A stretch of DNA of 64,000 nucleotides. It comes from a gamma proteobacterium symbiont of Ctena orbiculata. Its GTDB lineage: Bacteria > Pseudomonadota > Gammaproteobacteria > Chromatiales > Chromatiaceae. Positions within the stretch are counted from its first letter, which is position 1; the number at the start of each line of letters is the position of its first letter. Below are positions 1 through 7,944 of this stretch, one piece after another. The stretch spans positions 54,267 through 118,266 of the forward strand of contig QBVC01000009.1 of NCBI GenBank assembly GCA_003058495.1, in the 5' to 3' direction. The translations under genes were made by a program, and so were the position numbers. Below the pieces are notes generated by a model. It was given only the letters and a program-made list of their open reading frames with translations, was not told where the DNA came from and ran no database searches.

Positions 1-406
1 ACAGCCTCAGGTTGCTGGGCCCCTTATCGAAGCAATCCCCTCCGATAACGAAAGTGGCCGCTTTACCGCTGGAGGTAAGCTTCAGGTCAGTCTCTTTTTT
101 ACCGTTCTTACTGACCCCGCCGGAGGCGATGAGCGAAGTGATAAAGGCATCCGCATCGGCATGCAGATCGGAGAAAAAGTAGTGTTTCCGCTTCGGCCAT
201 TGCCACTCATCCCGGTTCACCGCTTCGGTCAACAGACTCACCGTCGAACAGCGCTGCCCCCGCTCCTTGACCACCGACCGCTGCTTGCCCAGATGCCAGG
301 GTTCGCCGGTCGTCGGCAATTCGACCCCGAGCCACTTCAGCCCCTTGTAAGTCGGCAGGTATCTCTCCAGGCGTCTGTTGTTGACGGGTTTAATCGACAA
401 GTTCAT
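1..406 (-). CDS. Calcineurin-like metallophosphatase, partial (runs off left edge)
   Basis: The first 135 codons of a minus-strand gene are visible. It shows the metallophosphoesterase signature: SDLHAD (Asp80, His82) and IGGDCFDKGPSN (Asp124, Asp127), the D-x-H and GD-x-x-D-x-GP blocks that bind two metal ions. About 75 residues precede the first motif, more than in minimal family members. The ATG at 406 overlaps the end of the upstream histidine phosphatase gene by 17 bp, so the two are probably translationally coupled and belong to the phosphate-chemistry operon that starts at 6294. The family hydrolyses phosphomono- or diesters; the substrate is unknown here. The C-terminal half, with the GNHE/D and GH-x-H motifs, lies outside the window. 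Confidence 0.85.
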   Translation of the reverse strand, partial: MNLSIKPVNNRRLERYLPTYKGLKWLGVELPTTGEPWHLGKQRSVVKERGQRCSTVSLLTEAVNRDEWQWPKRKHYFFSDLHADADAFITSLIASGGVSKNGKKETDLKLTSSGKAATFVIGGDCFDKGPSNLRL

Positions 407-1094
407 CCCCTTCGGAACGGTGCTTCCACTCCCCGGTCAGATGGCGCCAGCTGCCCTCGGGCAGACGCTCGAGGAAGACCGGCCGGCAGTGGTACATGCT
501 CAACGCGGCTATCTGCTCGAAGGCCAATACCCCGAGATGGTAAGCGGCGTGACGAAAGGCGGCGCCGTGGCCGACAAACAGCTTGACGCTGTCCACCGCC
601 ACCCGGGACTGCAGCTCCACGAGCCGTCGTTCAAGATGTTCGGCCACCCGTTCCCCCGCCTCCATCAGCGACTCCGCTCCCTGCAGCGGCAACCGGTAGT
701 AGCTGTCGGATTTCCAGCCCGTCGGTGGTGGGGTGAATCGCGGGTCGTCATGGAGTATCGATTCGACCTGCTTGAGGGTCAGATTTGCCGCCGAGCCCAG
801 TGAACGCTCCGCCAGGGCGTCGAACGATTCGATGCCCATTTTCTGCCGGCTGCCGATCTGCATACCCTGCCGCATCACCTCGGCTGTCTGCCAGCCGCGT
901 AGCAGGCGCGAGCTGTCGATCACCGGATAGAGTGACCAGTCGAACATCTTCAGGGTGCCCTGTATCAGGCTCACCGAACGTTCCGCCTGCTGCTCCCCGG
1001 TAGCGGTCAGGGGGAAGGGCTGCAGGGCGCTTGGGGTATCGGGCAGTTGATGATACTCGCCATGGCGCAACAGGGCGGCGATCACTCTAGCCAT
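390..1094 (-). CDS. Histidine phosphatase superfamily protein
   Basis: A 234-residue protein with the RHG phosphohistidine motif near the N-terminus (LLRHGE, His11) and a second catalytic histidine block FVGHGAAFRH in the C-terminal third. Members of this branch dephosphorylate small metabolites or proteins through a phosphohistidine intermediate. It is separate from the SixA-type domain in the gene just upstream (gap 58 bp), so the operon encodes two histidine phosphatases of different subtype. Its 3' end overlaps the metallophosphatase start by 17 bp. The superfamily call is firm; the substrate cannot be inferred. Confidence 0.88.
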   Translation of the reverse strand: MARVIAALLRHGEYHQLPDTPSALQPFPLTATGEQQAERSVSLIQGTLKMFDWSLYPVIDSSRLLRGWQTAEVMRQGMQIGSRQKMGIESFDALAERSLGSAANLTLKQVESILHDDPRFTPPPTGWKSDSYYRLPLQGAESLMEAGERVAEHLERRLVELQSRVAVDSVKLFVGHGAAFRHAAYHLGVLAFEQIAALSMYHCRPVFLERLPEGSWRHLTGEWKHRSEGDELVD

Positions 1095-1152
1095 GAGCTG
1101 TAGCCATCCTGTACGGGGATTGCCGAATGATAAAAACCATGCAGATGACGGC

Positions 1153-2118
1153 CTAACCCTTGAGATGCTTGGCCAGGGCCTGGATCATCGGTTTCAATTC
1201 AGCCTGCTTGACCCGTTTTATCGCCTGTTTCGGCGAGAGCCACTCGCGACCGCGATGGTTCTCCTCCCACTCCTTTTCCGACAGTTCGCGGGTCACCCGC
1301 ATGGGGAAGACATCCACCGTGCACTCGGCGCCCCATTTCTCGTAGCTGTAGCTGCCGATAGGCTCTTCGGCGACCTCCCCCTCGATCCCCGCCTCTTCGA
1401 GGGCCTCCTTTGCCGCCGACTCCTGCAGGCTGAGGGCGGGTTCGCTGATCCCCTTCGGCAGCACCCAGTGCTTGCGCTTGCTCGACATCACCACCATGAT
1501 TTCGACCTTGTCATCGACGACACGATAGGGAATCACCGAGGATTGCTTATAGTAGTAGGCCGGCCGATCCCGCATCTCGGTGCCATGCTCATCGGGATAG
1601 GGAAATTTCTTATCCATGCTGCTGGGGCGGACGATGGAGAGCAGCTTGCCGTCACCGGCCTTCAGGTCGCTCCAGTCATCCGGCATTTCGATCAGCACCA
1701 GGGTGGCGGTGGGAATCAACTTGCCATCGCTCGGCAGGGGGATGCGCTCCCCCTCGAGGAACTCGGCCAGCAGCTCCAGGCCGGGATTGTGCCCCACCAG
1801 CATGACCCGGCTGCGGTCGGCGGGGACTTCGCCAAGCACCTGCAGCAACTCCTCCACGTTGGCGGCATAGACTCGACGCTCCTCCTTGATCGCCTGGGCA
1901 TCGCCACCCATCGCCTTGATCGTCTTCTGTGCCGTGACGATGGCGCGTTCCGCCGGCGAACTGATGACATAATCGGGTTGCAGCCGCTGCTGCAGCAGCC
2001 AGACGCCCATACGCTGGGCGCCGCGCTTGCCCCGATCCTTGAGCGGACGCTTGAAATCCTCTACCTGCTGACTCCAATCGGACTTTCCATGTCTGAGCAA
2101 CATCAATTCTCTGGTCAT
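1153..2118 (-). CDS. SixA-type histidine phosphatase / NUDIX hydrolase fusion
   Basis: A 321-residue two-domain protein. Residues 1 to about 150 form a SixA-like domain (LMLLRHGKSDW at the N-terminus, MLVGHNPGLE later), a family that removes phosphate from phosphohistidine or small phosphoesters. Residues from about 185 carry a NUDIX fold with LPKGISEP followed by KEALEEAGIEGEV, matching the NUDIX box with Lys in place of the usual Arg. The LPKG start of the box is typical of diphosphoinositol-phosphate and diadenosine-polyphosphate hydrolases. A related two-domain architecture, in opposite order, is known from mycobacterial MutT-type proteins. It sits in the operon 50 bp after the HprK-related kinase. 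Combined diphosphate cleavage and dephosphorylation is inferred. Confidence 0.87.
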   Translation of the reverse strand: MTRELMLLRHGKSDWSQQVEDFKRPLKDRGKRGAQRMGVWLLQQRLQPDYVISSPAERAIVTAQKTIKAMGGDAQAIKEERRVYAANVEELLQVLGEVPADRSRVMLVGHNPGLELLAEFLEGERIPLPSDGKLIPTATLVLIEMPDDWSDLKAGDGKLLSIVRPSSMDKKFPYPDEHGTEMRDRPAYYYKQSSVIPYRVVDDKVEIMVVMSSKRKHWVLPKGISEPALSLQESAAKEALEEAGIEGEVAEEPIGSYSYEKWGAECTVDVFPMRVTRELSEKEWEENHRGREWLSPKQAIKRVKQAELKPMIQALAKHLKG

Positions 2119-2168
2119 TGTCTGTTTGCCTCATACATTATTGACTTTGCGGAGCATCGACGCGCCAG

Positions 2169-3287
2169 TCAGCTACCCCACTGTTCCAAACACAATCCGC
2201 TCAATTCGTTGAAATCCATTCTACCCGTGACCTCGTAGACAGGAACACTCTTCAACAGGGCCAGATAGGGTGCAGGCTGCAGCGGTTCGTCATCCCGCAG
2301 GAAATCTCCGAGCCCGTCCTGATAGAAGGGCCCGGGGGATTTCATCACCGCGCTCAGCAACTCGCCGCGCTGGGCAATCGCAATCTTCGCCAGCCTCACC
2401 GGCGAGGGATCATGCCTGTTCCAGTTGAGGATCACCAGGGCCTCCAGGGGAACGGGCGTCGAGGTGTCGATGCGATCCGGGCCGTAGAGCCGCTCCACAT
2501 CGACGTCGAACTTCTCCTCAAGCTCCCACAGCGCCTGTTTCGGCAGCTGCAACAGCCGTTCCCGCCTCTCCTCATCGATCAGCGGCGAGAGCCGCGGATT
2601 GTTCACCAGGGTCCCGGGATTGATGCGAGGAAGCTTGGGAATCCCCACTGCCTCCACCCCGACCCCCTGGCGGCGCAGAAAGAGCCTGTCATTGGTCAGG
2701 TAGCGGCTCTCCGGCTGTTCCATCAGATGCAGCATCAGGGTCGACTTGCCGCCCCCGGAAAAACCGGCCAGGGCAATTCCCTTTCCGTTCAGCAGCAGGC
2801 CGGCGGCGTGACAGATCAGCCACTGCCGCTGCTGCAGCCAGTTCATCACCTGGGAATTGATGAAATTGATCAGCTGGTTGTCATGGGCGATGCAGGGACC
2901 CGCCGCGATGCGCCACCGCTCGCTCTGCAGAAACAGCATCCCGGTGCGCACCTTGCGCACCAGACGGCCGTCCGCCAGGTCGACATAGGCATCCTTTCGC
3001 CCCGATTTGCCCGCTTCCCGTCGCCAGTCGATGAAAGGGAGACCGGTCTTGAGTTCCCCGCCCTCGATGGCGACGACCTCGATCGGCGCCGCTATCTGAC
3101 TTTTCGGCAGATGGTGAAAATAGCCCGCCAGCCGATCCAGCAGCGGCTGGCTGTTGGAGCGAATCACCAGACCACAGTCACCTGTCGCCAGCTGCAGGGA
3201 GCGCTCAGCCAGGGAGATCCCCTGCATGAGCAGACCGGCGGCATGCCCGGCATCCAGGATCCCGGTCCATTTCTCCACCATGTTCAC
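2169..3287 (-). CDS. HprK-related kinase (HprK-related kinase B-like)
   Basis: A 372-residue protein with a P-loop GFSGGGKST at residues 175-183 followed by YLTNDRLFLRR, the arrangement of the HPr kinase/phosphorylase core, but without an HprK N-terminal domain and with an extra N-terminal region of about 160 residues. The closest family I know is HprK-related kinase B, found next to a dedicated ATP-grasp protein in so-called GAK clusters. Here it overlaps the ATP-grasp gene by 4 bp (ATGA), consistent with coupled synthesis and joint function. HPr itself and PTS genes are absent from the window, so the phospho-acceptor is unknown. Fold call is firm; subfamily is likely. Confidence 0.82.
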   Translation of the reverse strand: MNMVEKWTGILDAGHAAGLLMQGISLAERSLQLATGDCGLVIRSNSQPLLDRLAGYFHHLPKSQIAAPIEVVAIEGGELKTGLPFIDWRREAGKSGRKDAYVDLADGRLVRKVRTGMLFLQSERWRIAAGPCIAHDNQLINFINSQVMNWLQQRQWLICHAAGLLLNGKGIALAGFSGGGKSTLMLHLMEQPESRYLTNDRLFLRRQGVGVEAVGIPKLPRINPGTLVNNPRLSPLIDEERRERLLQLPKQALWELEEKFDVDVERLYGPDRIDTSTPVPLEALVILNWNRHDPSPVRLAKIAIAQRGELLSAVMKSPGPFYQDGLGDFLRDDEPLQPAPYLALLKSVPVYEVTGRMDFNELSGLCLEQWGS

Positions 3288-4174
3288 CCTGCGAGCTCCT
3301 CCAGGATGTAGGCCACATAGCGGGAGGGTACGTCGATGCCGATCCCCTCCTTCGCGCCGCGAAAACCGCCGAATGCCGAGACCTCGAAGACCACCGGCCC
3401 CTGCTCGGTCTCCGCCACGTCCACGGTGGTGAAGTCGAGGCCGAAGATCCCCTGGGCCTTGCGCGCCAGGATCACCAGATCCGCATCGGCCGCATGGCCC
3501 TCGTAACGACCGCCGCTGCGGATGGTGGTGTTCCAGGCCCCCGATCCGCCAACCCGGGCGTAACTGCCGAGATAGTCGCCGTCGAGAAAGACCATCCCCA
3601 GATCCCTCCCCGGCAGCTCGAGCCGCTGCTGGATATACATCACAGGGTTGTCGGCGCGAAATGCCTCGATCTGATCACGCAACCGCTGCGGATCCTGATC
3701 GGCATCGATCACCGTCATGCCCCGGGCCTTGGTGGAGTAGAGCGGCTTGAACACCGCCGAGCCGAATGCCCGGACCGCATCGGCGGCAATGTCGGGATTC
3801 TCGGTGACCCGGGTCGGCGGCAGGGGAATCCCTGCATTGTAGAGCGAGAGGGTACAGCTGAGCCTGTCGATGAGGCGGATGATCCGCTCCACCTTGCTGA
3901 AGACCCTCACCCCGGCGCGCTGCAGCTGGCGCAGCATCTCCAGCCTGTCGAGGACCCGGGGGCTGTACTCCTCGCTGATCTTTTTCACCACCAGGGCATC
4001 GAGTTGGGTCAAATCCTGGTCGCGATAGCGGAGTTGGCCGCTGTCGAGCTCGGCGCAGACCTCGGTCATATCGATTACCAGACGAAAGCCGGTGGCAGCC
4101 TCCACCGCGTCGGCCAGGGCCTCGGTGGACCACTTTCCGGGGATGCCGACCACTCCGATCTTCGGTTTATCCAA
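3284..4174 (-). CDS. ATP-grasp protein of the HprK-related kinase cluster
   Basis: A 296-residue RimK-like ATP-grasp enzyme. Visible blocks are VFKPLYSTKARGMTVI (ATP-binding lysine strand), MYIQQRLELPGRDLG and the C-terminal metal site VVFEVSAFGGFRG, where RimK-type enzymes usually have EVN; here Ser replaces Asn. ATP-grasp enzymes activate a carboxylate as acyl phosphate and join it to an amine or thiol. It overlaps the HprK-related kinase by 4 bp and the upstream kinase fusion by 8 bp, so the three are one translational unit. It resembles the GAK-system ATP-grasp family. The ligation partners are unknown. Confidence 0.83.
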   Translation of the reverse strand: MDKPKIGVVGIPGKWSTEALADAVEAATGFRLVIDMTEVCAELDSGQLRYRDQDLTQLDALVVKKISEEYSPRVLDRLEMLRQLQRAGVRVFSKVERIIRLIDRLSCTLSLYNAGIPLPPTRVTENPDIAADAVRAFGSAVFKPLYSTKARGMTVIDADQDPQRLRDQIEAFRADNPVMYIQQRLELPGRDLGMVFLDGDYLGSYARVGGSGAWNTTIRSGGRYEGHAADADLVILARKAQGIFGLDFTTVDVAETEQGPVVFEVSAFGGFRGAKEGIGIDVPSRYVAYILEELAG

Positions 4175-5804
4175 TGAATATCTCCTTCACGGGTACAACA
4201 AAAGGACGCTTGGATTTGGCTTCGCTCTCGAGCAGCCTCTCCATCAGGTAGGTCGCCCGGGAAAACATACGTTCCGACAGGGACTTGTCGAGAATGAACC
4301 GGGTCGAGGTGGCAAAGGAGCGGATCAGGCCCATCGCCAGACGGATCTCGAAGCCCTCATCCCCCTGCCTGCGGGCAAAGGCGCCGGCGAAGCGATAGAA
4401 GGCGCGGCAGAGATCCATGATCCGCTGCCTGACCCGGGGATCGAAGACCTGCAGGCGGTAGTTGGAGACCAGGAAGACGCTGACGTCCTGCAGGTAGTCC
4501 ATGTAGGTGGAGCGATGGAGATCGATGAAATTTATCCGCTTCTCCGCGGCATCGTAGATGATGTTGTCGACATTGAAATCCCCATGGATATAGACCGAAA
4601 ACGGTGCCTTGACCCCCTTCTCGAATCCCTGCATGCGCTGCAGCAGCTCATCGAATGCAGCCAGCCTCACCCCACCGATCCCGACCGCGGGCTGCCTGAA
4701 CTCGGGATGGATGGCATAGACATCCTCCATGCGCTTCGCCAGCTGCCGCATATAGCCGGCGGAGACCGGTTTCTTGGTCTTTGTCTCCAGCCAGACCCGG
4801 CTCAGGGTCCCGGTGAGACGGTCCAGTGCATCCTGCAGCAGCTCATCGGAACCGTGCAGCAGGATCTGCTCGATGGTCTGGCCGGCGAGGTGTTCGATCA
4901 GCAGCGCCGCCGAGTCCCCCCGTTTCTGATAGGCGAGTATCTTCGGCGCCAGGCCGGGAAAGATCTCGTGCCAATCCTCGACCCGCGCCCGCTCCTCCTT
5001 CAGTTTGCGCTTGCGCCCATCCTTGAAGATGGCGTGGTAGCCACTCCCCTCCTTGCCGCTGCTGAGGGCATTGATGGCGCTGCCCGACCTGGTCTCAGCG
5101 ATGGGTTCGAACTCCAGCTTGTCGATATCGTCCACCGTCTTCAGTTCACCCAGCGAGGCATTGAAGGTGTGGTAGCGCTCGGTATTGAAATGCTGGCCCA
5201 TGGAGGCGGAGATGATCGCCTCGCTGATGCGCAGCATGGCATCGCCCATCTGCTCGATGAGATGGGCCAGCATGATCAGGGAGACGCGGTCCGCCGGGTG
5301 TTTCTCCTTTTTCAACAGCCTGGTGTAGCGCTTGAGCTGTTTCTGATAGGCGCTGTCGAGACGCCGTTCCACCCGCCCGATCTTCAAGGCGCGCCGGGTA
5401 TCCTTCGCCGACAACGCCGGTTCGATCAGCTCCAGCCCGTTGCTCACCTGATCGATCATGGTCAGATAATCCTTCACCTTCAGCATCGCCCGGTGCTGCA
5501 GATGGACACTCTGCATCACCGCATCCCGGCTCAACTCGGCGATCCGTTCCAGCTGGCTGGCGATCCCCTCCACCGCGCGCAGCAGTTGGTGGTCCGATTC
5601 CCGACCCTCGGGCGAGGCCATCTGCTGCATGCAGTGGTTGTGGATGCTCAGTTTCAGATTCTCCACGTAGCCCTGGCGGTCGAGCAGGCGGGTAGGAATG
5701 GTCGCCTTGGGCAGGATCAGATACTCTTTCAGCAGGGAGAGATGGGTCGCGGTTTCAGTCAACAGGAAGTGGAGGTTCTCCCGGATGCTCTTGGCGAGGG
5801 GCAT
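4167..5804 (-). CDS. PhoU-like helical domain fused to APH-type phosphotransferase
   Basis: A 545-residue protein. Residues 1 to about 225 are long amphipathic helices with acidic and Met-rich segments (e.g. RVSLIMLAHLIEQMGDAML), resembling PhoU/DUF47 phosphate-signalling domains. Residues from about 240 form an aminoglycoside/choline-type kinase fold: a catalytic loop VYIHGDFNVDNI near residue 405 and a metal-binding INFIDLHRS about 20 residues later. Such kinases phosphorylate hydroxyl groups of small molecules. The gene begins 1 bp after the NUDIX gene stop and overlaps the ATP-grasp gene by 8 bp. The fusion of a phosphate-sensing fold with a small-molecule kinase is unusual; PhoU assignment is by helical pattern and is less certain than the kinase. 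Confidence 0.78.
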   Translation of the reverse strand: MPLAKSIRENLHFLLTETATHLSLLKEYLILPKATIPTRLLDRQGYVENLKLSIHNHCMQQMASPEGRESDHQLLRAVEGIASQLERIAELSRDAVMQSVHLQHRAMLKVKDYLTMIDQVSNGLELIEPALSAKDTRRALKIGRVERRLDSAYQKQLKRYTRLLKKEKHPADRVSLIMLAHLIEQMGDAMLRISEAIISASMGQHFNTERYHTFNASLGELKTVDDIDKLEFEPIAETRSGSAINALSSGKEGSGYHAIFKDGRKRKLKEERARVEDWHEIFPGLAPKILAYQKRGDSAALLIEHLAGQTIEQILLHGSDELLQDALDRLTGTLSRVWLETKTKKPVSAGYMRQLAKRMEDVYAIHPEFRQPAVGIGGVRLAAFDELLQRMQGFEKGVKAPFSVYIHGDFNVDNIIYDAAEKRINFIDLHRSTYMDYLQDVSVFLVSNYRLQVFDPRVRQRIMDLCRAFYRFAGAFARRQGDEGFEIRLAMGLIRSFATSTRFILDKSLSERMFSRATYLMERLLESEAKSKRPFVVPVKEIFIG

Positions 5805-5805
5805 A

Positions 5806-6294
5806 TCAGTCGATCACTCCCAGATAGACCGGAGGCGTGACATCGCCGAGCCTGGAGAGGTGGGTGGCGAGACCCTTGGGATAGACCTCATAGTCGAGGA
5901 TATGGTCGATCGGCAACCAGACCACATCGATCTGATGCTTGTCGGGATGCCCCCCCGACACAGGTCGGTACTCCGCCGGCAGCGAACAGGCGAAATGCAA
6001 CTCCACCAGATGCCTCACAGAGGGGTAGCCGGTATCGCGCTGTTTGTAGAAGTCTGCGATCCAGAGCAGGCCGTCGATCTCGACCCTGGCGCCGATCTCC
6101 TCCTCGCACTCCCGCTGCAACGCCTCGGCCAGGGTTTCGTGGACATCCTGCCCACCGCCCGGGAGGGTATACCAGGTGCCGCGATGCTCCGCCCACTTCT
6201 TCTGCATCAACACCGCGTCGTCGCGAACGATCACCGCGCGCACCGCATTGCGGATATTGGGTTCGAGCCCTTCAGGTTGTGGTCGGTCGTTCAT
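5806..6294 (-). CDS. NUDIX hydrolase, first gene of the phosphate-chemistry operon
   Basis: A 162-residue single-domain NUDIX protein with a well-formed box: GGGQDVHE followed by LQRECEEEIGA, matching G-x5-E-x7-REUxEExGU. NUDIX enzymes cleave nucleoside diphosphates linked to another group. It is the promoter-proximal gene of the seven-gene minus-strand run; the next gene starts 1 bp after its stop. Upstream there is a 151-bp gap before the divergent-in-function but same-strand dgkA, which I take as the operon promoter region. Substrate unknown. Confidence 0.88.
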   Translation of the reverse strand: MNDRPQPEGLEPNIRNAVRAVIVRDDAVLMQKKWAEHRGTWYTLPGGGQDVHETLAEALQRECEEEIGARVEIDGLLWIADFYKQRDTGYPSVRHLVELHFACSLPAEYRPVSGGHPDKHQIDVVWLPIDHILDYEVYPKGLATHLSRLGDVTPPVYLGVID

Positions 6295-6445
6295 AGGGCA
6301 GGTGATTAGCTACCTCTCAGTTGTTTAAAACAGTCATGCAATCAGCTGCTAAATTGCCTTGGATCTGTATCCGCTCATATCCAGCTAATCGCAATTCATG
6401 AGCAACTGGTATACGGCTAGGCGACTGGCGGTTGTCTTCCAACTA

Positions 6446-6826
6446 CTAAAATAATCTATTGGCCAACACCATCCCCCAACACAACGTCACGAGCATCAGG
6501 GAGATCAAGACAGCCGCCGACCCCTGATCCTTCGCCCTGCCCGAGAGCTTGTGCTTCTCATCGCTGATCCTGTCGACCACGCTCTCGATGGCGCTGTTGA
6601 GCAGCTCCACGATCAAGACGATCAGCAGCGGCCCCACCAGCAGTGCCCGTTCCACGCCGTCGTTTCCCAGCCAGAATCCCAGCGGCGCCAGCAGAATCAG
6701 CAGATAGACCTCCTGTCTGAACGCCTCCTCATGCTTGAAAGTCGCCTTAAGTCCCTTCATCGACCAGCCCAGGGCGTACACCAACCGCCTGATTCCCATG
6801 TGTTCTTTGTGTTCTCTTTCCAACAT
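6446..6826 (-). CDS. dgkA: Diacylglycerol kinase
   Basis: A 126-residue membrane protein of the prokaryotic DgkA family, which phosphorylates diacylglycerol to phosphatidic acid and recycles lipid released during membrane-oligosaccharide or LPS modification. Seen: basic N-terminal amphipathic stretch (YALGWSMKGLKATFKHEEAFRQE), three membrane segments, and the active-site stretch VELLNSAIESVVDRIS with the conserved Glu and Asn. Length is usual for the family. It lies 151 bp from the NUDIX gene and is probably a separate transcription unit. Confidence 0.93.
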   Translation of the reverse strand: MLEREHKEHMGIRRLVYALGWSMKGLKATFKHEEAFRQEVYLLILLAPLGFWLGNDGVERALLVGPLLIVLIVELLNSAIESVVDRISDEKHKLSGRAKDQGSAAVLISLMLVTLCWGMVLANRLF

Positions 6827-6952
6827 GACGGCCTTTCTAACAGCTTATGCGAAAAAAATCGACCAGGTAATAAACAAATCATATTCTCCACATGAAATTG
6901 CAACAGTCTGCCACTATGGTGCGCAGGCAATGAAGCATATGAGAAAAGGTAT

Positions 6953-7801
6953 ATGACGACACTGCGCTATAAGAGTCTCTTCATATCCGATACCCACCTC
7001 GGCCTCCGCGCCTCCCGCACCGAATATCTCCTCGACTTTCTCAAACACACCGACAGCGACAACCTCTATCTTGTCGGGGATATACTCGATTTCTGGAAGA
7101 TGCGATCCGGGTGGTATTGGCCAAACATCAACAACGAGATCGTGCATCAGATCATCGCCAAGGCGAAGCGTGGCACCCGGGTGGTCTACGTCCCGGGCAA
7201 CCATGATGAGGTGATGCGCGACTATTTCAATTTCCATGTCTCGGGAATCGAAATCCAGAAAGAGGTGATTCACACCACCGCCGACAACAAGCGCTTTCTG
7301 ATCCTCCACGGCGACGAGTTCGACGGCGTGGTGATGAACAACAAGTGGCTGGCCCATCTCGGCAGCGACGCCTATGACCTGCTGTTGTGGCTCAACCGCT
7401 GGTTCAATATCGCGCGGCGGCGCCTCGGCTTCGGCTACTGGTCGCTCTCCGCCTACCTCAAGAACCAGGTCAAGGAGGCGGTGAAGTATATCGGCAACTA
7501 TGAAGAGGCGGTGATCCACACCGTGCGCGAACGCAACCTCGACGGTGTCATCTGCGGCCATATCCACCATGCGGTGATCAACGAGATGGACGGTCTCACC
7601 TACGCCAACTGCGGCGACTGGGTGGAGAGCTGCACCGCTCTGGCGGAAGCGCCCGACGGCTCCCTGAAACTGATCCGCTGGGTCGATGAATCGATGCGGC
7701 TGCTTGAGACCGCCGATTCACCCGCACCCGTGCCTGTCGTGCCCGATTCCACCCCTGTTGTCGCGAAAAATGAACCGATCAAGGCACGCAAGGTTGCTTA
7801 G
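6953..7801 (+). CDS. LpxH-like metallophosphoesterase (UDP-2,3-diacylglucosamine diphosphatase family)
   Basis: A 282-residue calcineurin-like enzyme with all metal-ligand blocks: FISDTHLG, LVGDILDFW, VPGNHDE, ILHGDEFD and ICGHIHHA. This set is that of the LpxH-type diphosphatases that cleave UDP-diacylglucosamine in lipid A synthesis, but this group is a longer relative commonly paired with a glycosyltransferase, as it is here (GT4 gene 144 bp downstream). The last 35 residues are low-complexity (PAPVPVVPDSTPVV). A role in envelope glycolipid metabolism is inferred from context; true LpxH activity is not shown. Confidence 0.85.
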   Translation: MTTLRYKSLFISDTHLGLRASRTEYLLDFLKHTDSDNLYLVGDILDFWKMRSGWYWPNINNEIVHQIIAKAKRGTRVVYVPGNHDEVMRDYFNFHVSGIEIQKEVIHTTADNKRFLILHGDEFDGVVMNNKWLAHLGSDAYDLLLWLNRWFNIARRRLGFGYWSLSAYLKNQVKEAVKYIGNYEEAVIHTVRERNLDGVICGHIHHAVINEMDGLTYANCGDWVESCTALAEAPDGSLKLIRWVDESMRLLETADSPAPVPVVPDSTPVVAKNEPIKARKVA

Positions 7802-7825
7802 GAAACCTCTGATTAATCCCCTTAT

Positions 7826-7894
7826 CGTCATTCCGGCGCATGCCGGAATCCATGTGCTTGGTTTTCCTGGGTCCCGGCATACGCCGGGATGACG
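7826..7894. repeat. Intergenic palindromic element (CGTCATTCC family)
   Basis: The stretch begins CGTCATTCCGGCGCATGCC and ends GCATACGCCGGGATGACG, so its ends are inverted copies, and each half is itself a short hairpin (CCGGCGCATGCCGG; CCCGGCATACGCCGGG). It lies between the phosphoesterase and the glycosyltransferase. Elements with this look are common dispersed repeats in proteobacteria. It may form a double hairpin in the bicistronic transcript. Confidence 0.75.
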
Positions 7895-7944
7895 GATTAG
7901 TCAGACCCTGCTTAGTGAAGTTAAATGAAAAACAGAGAGAGTCT

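Noticed and set aside
2169..3287. True HPr kinase/phosphorylase (hprK).
   Set aside because: Lacks the HprK N-terminal domain and PTS neighbours; the P-loop core is embedded in a longer, different protein.
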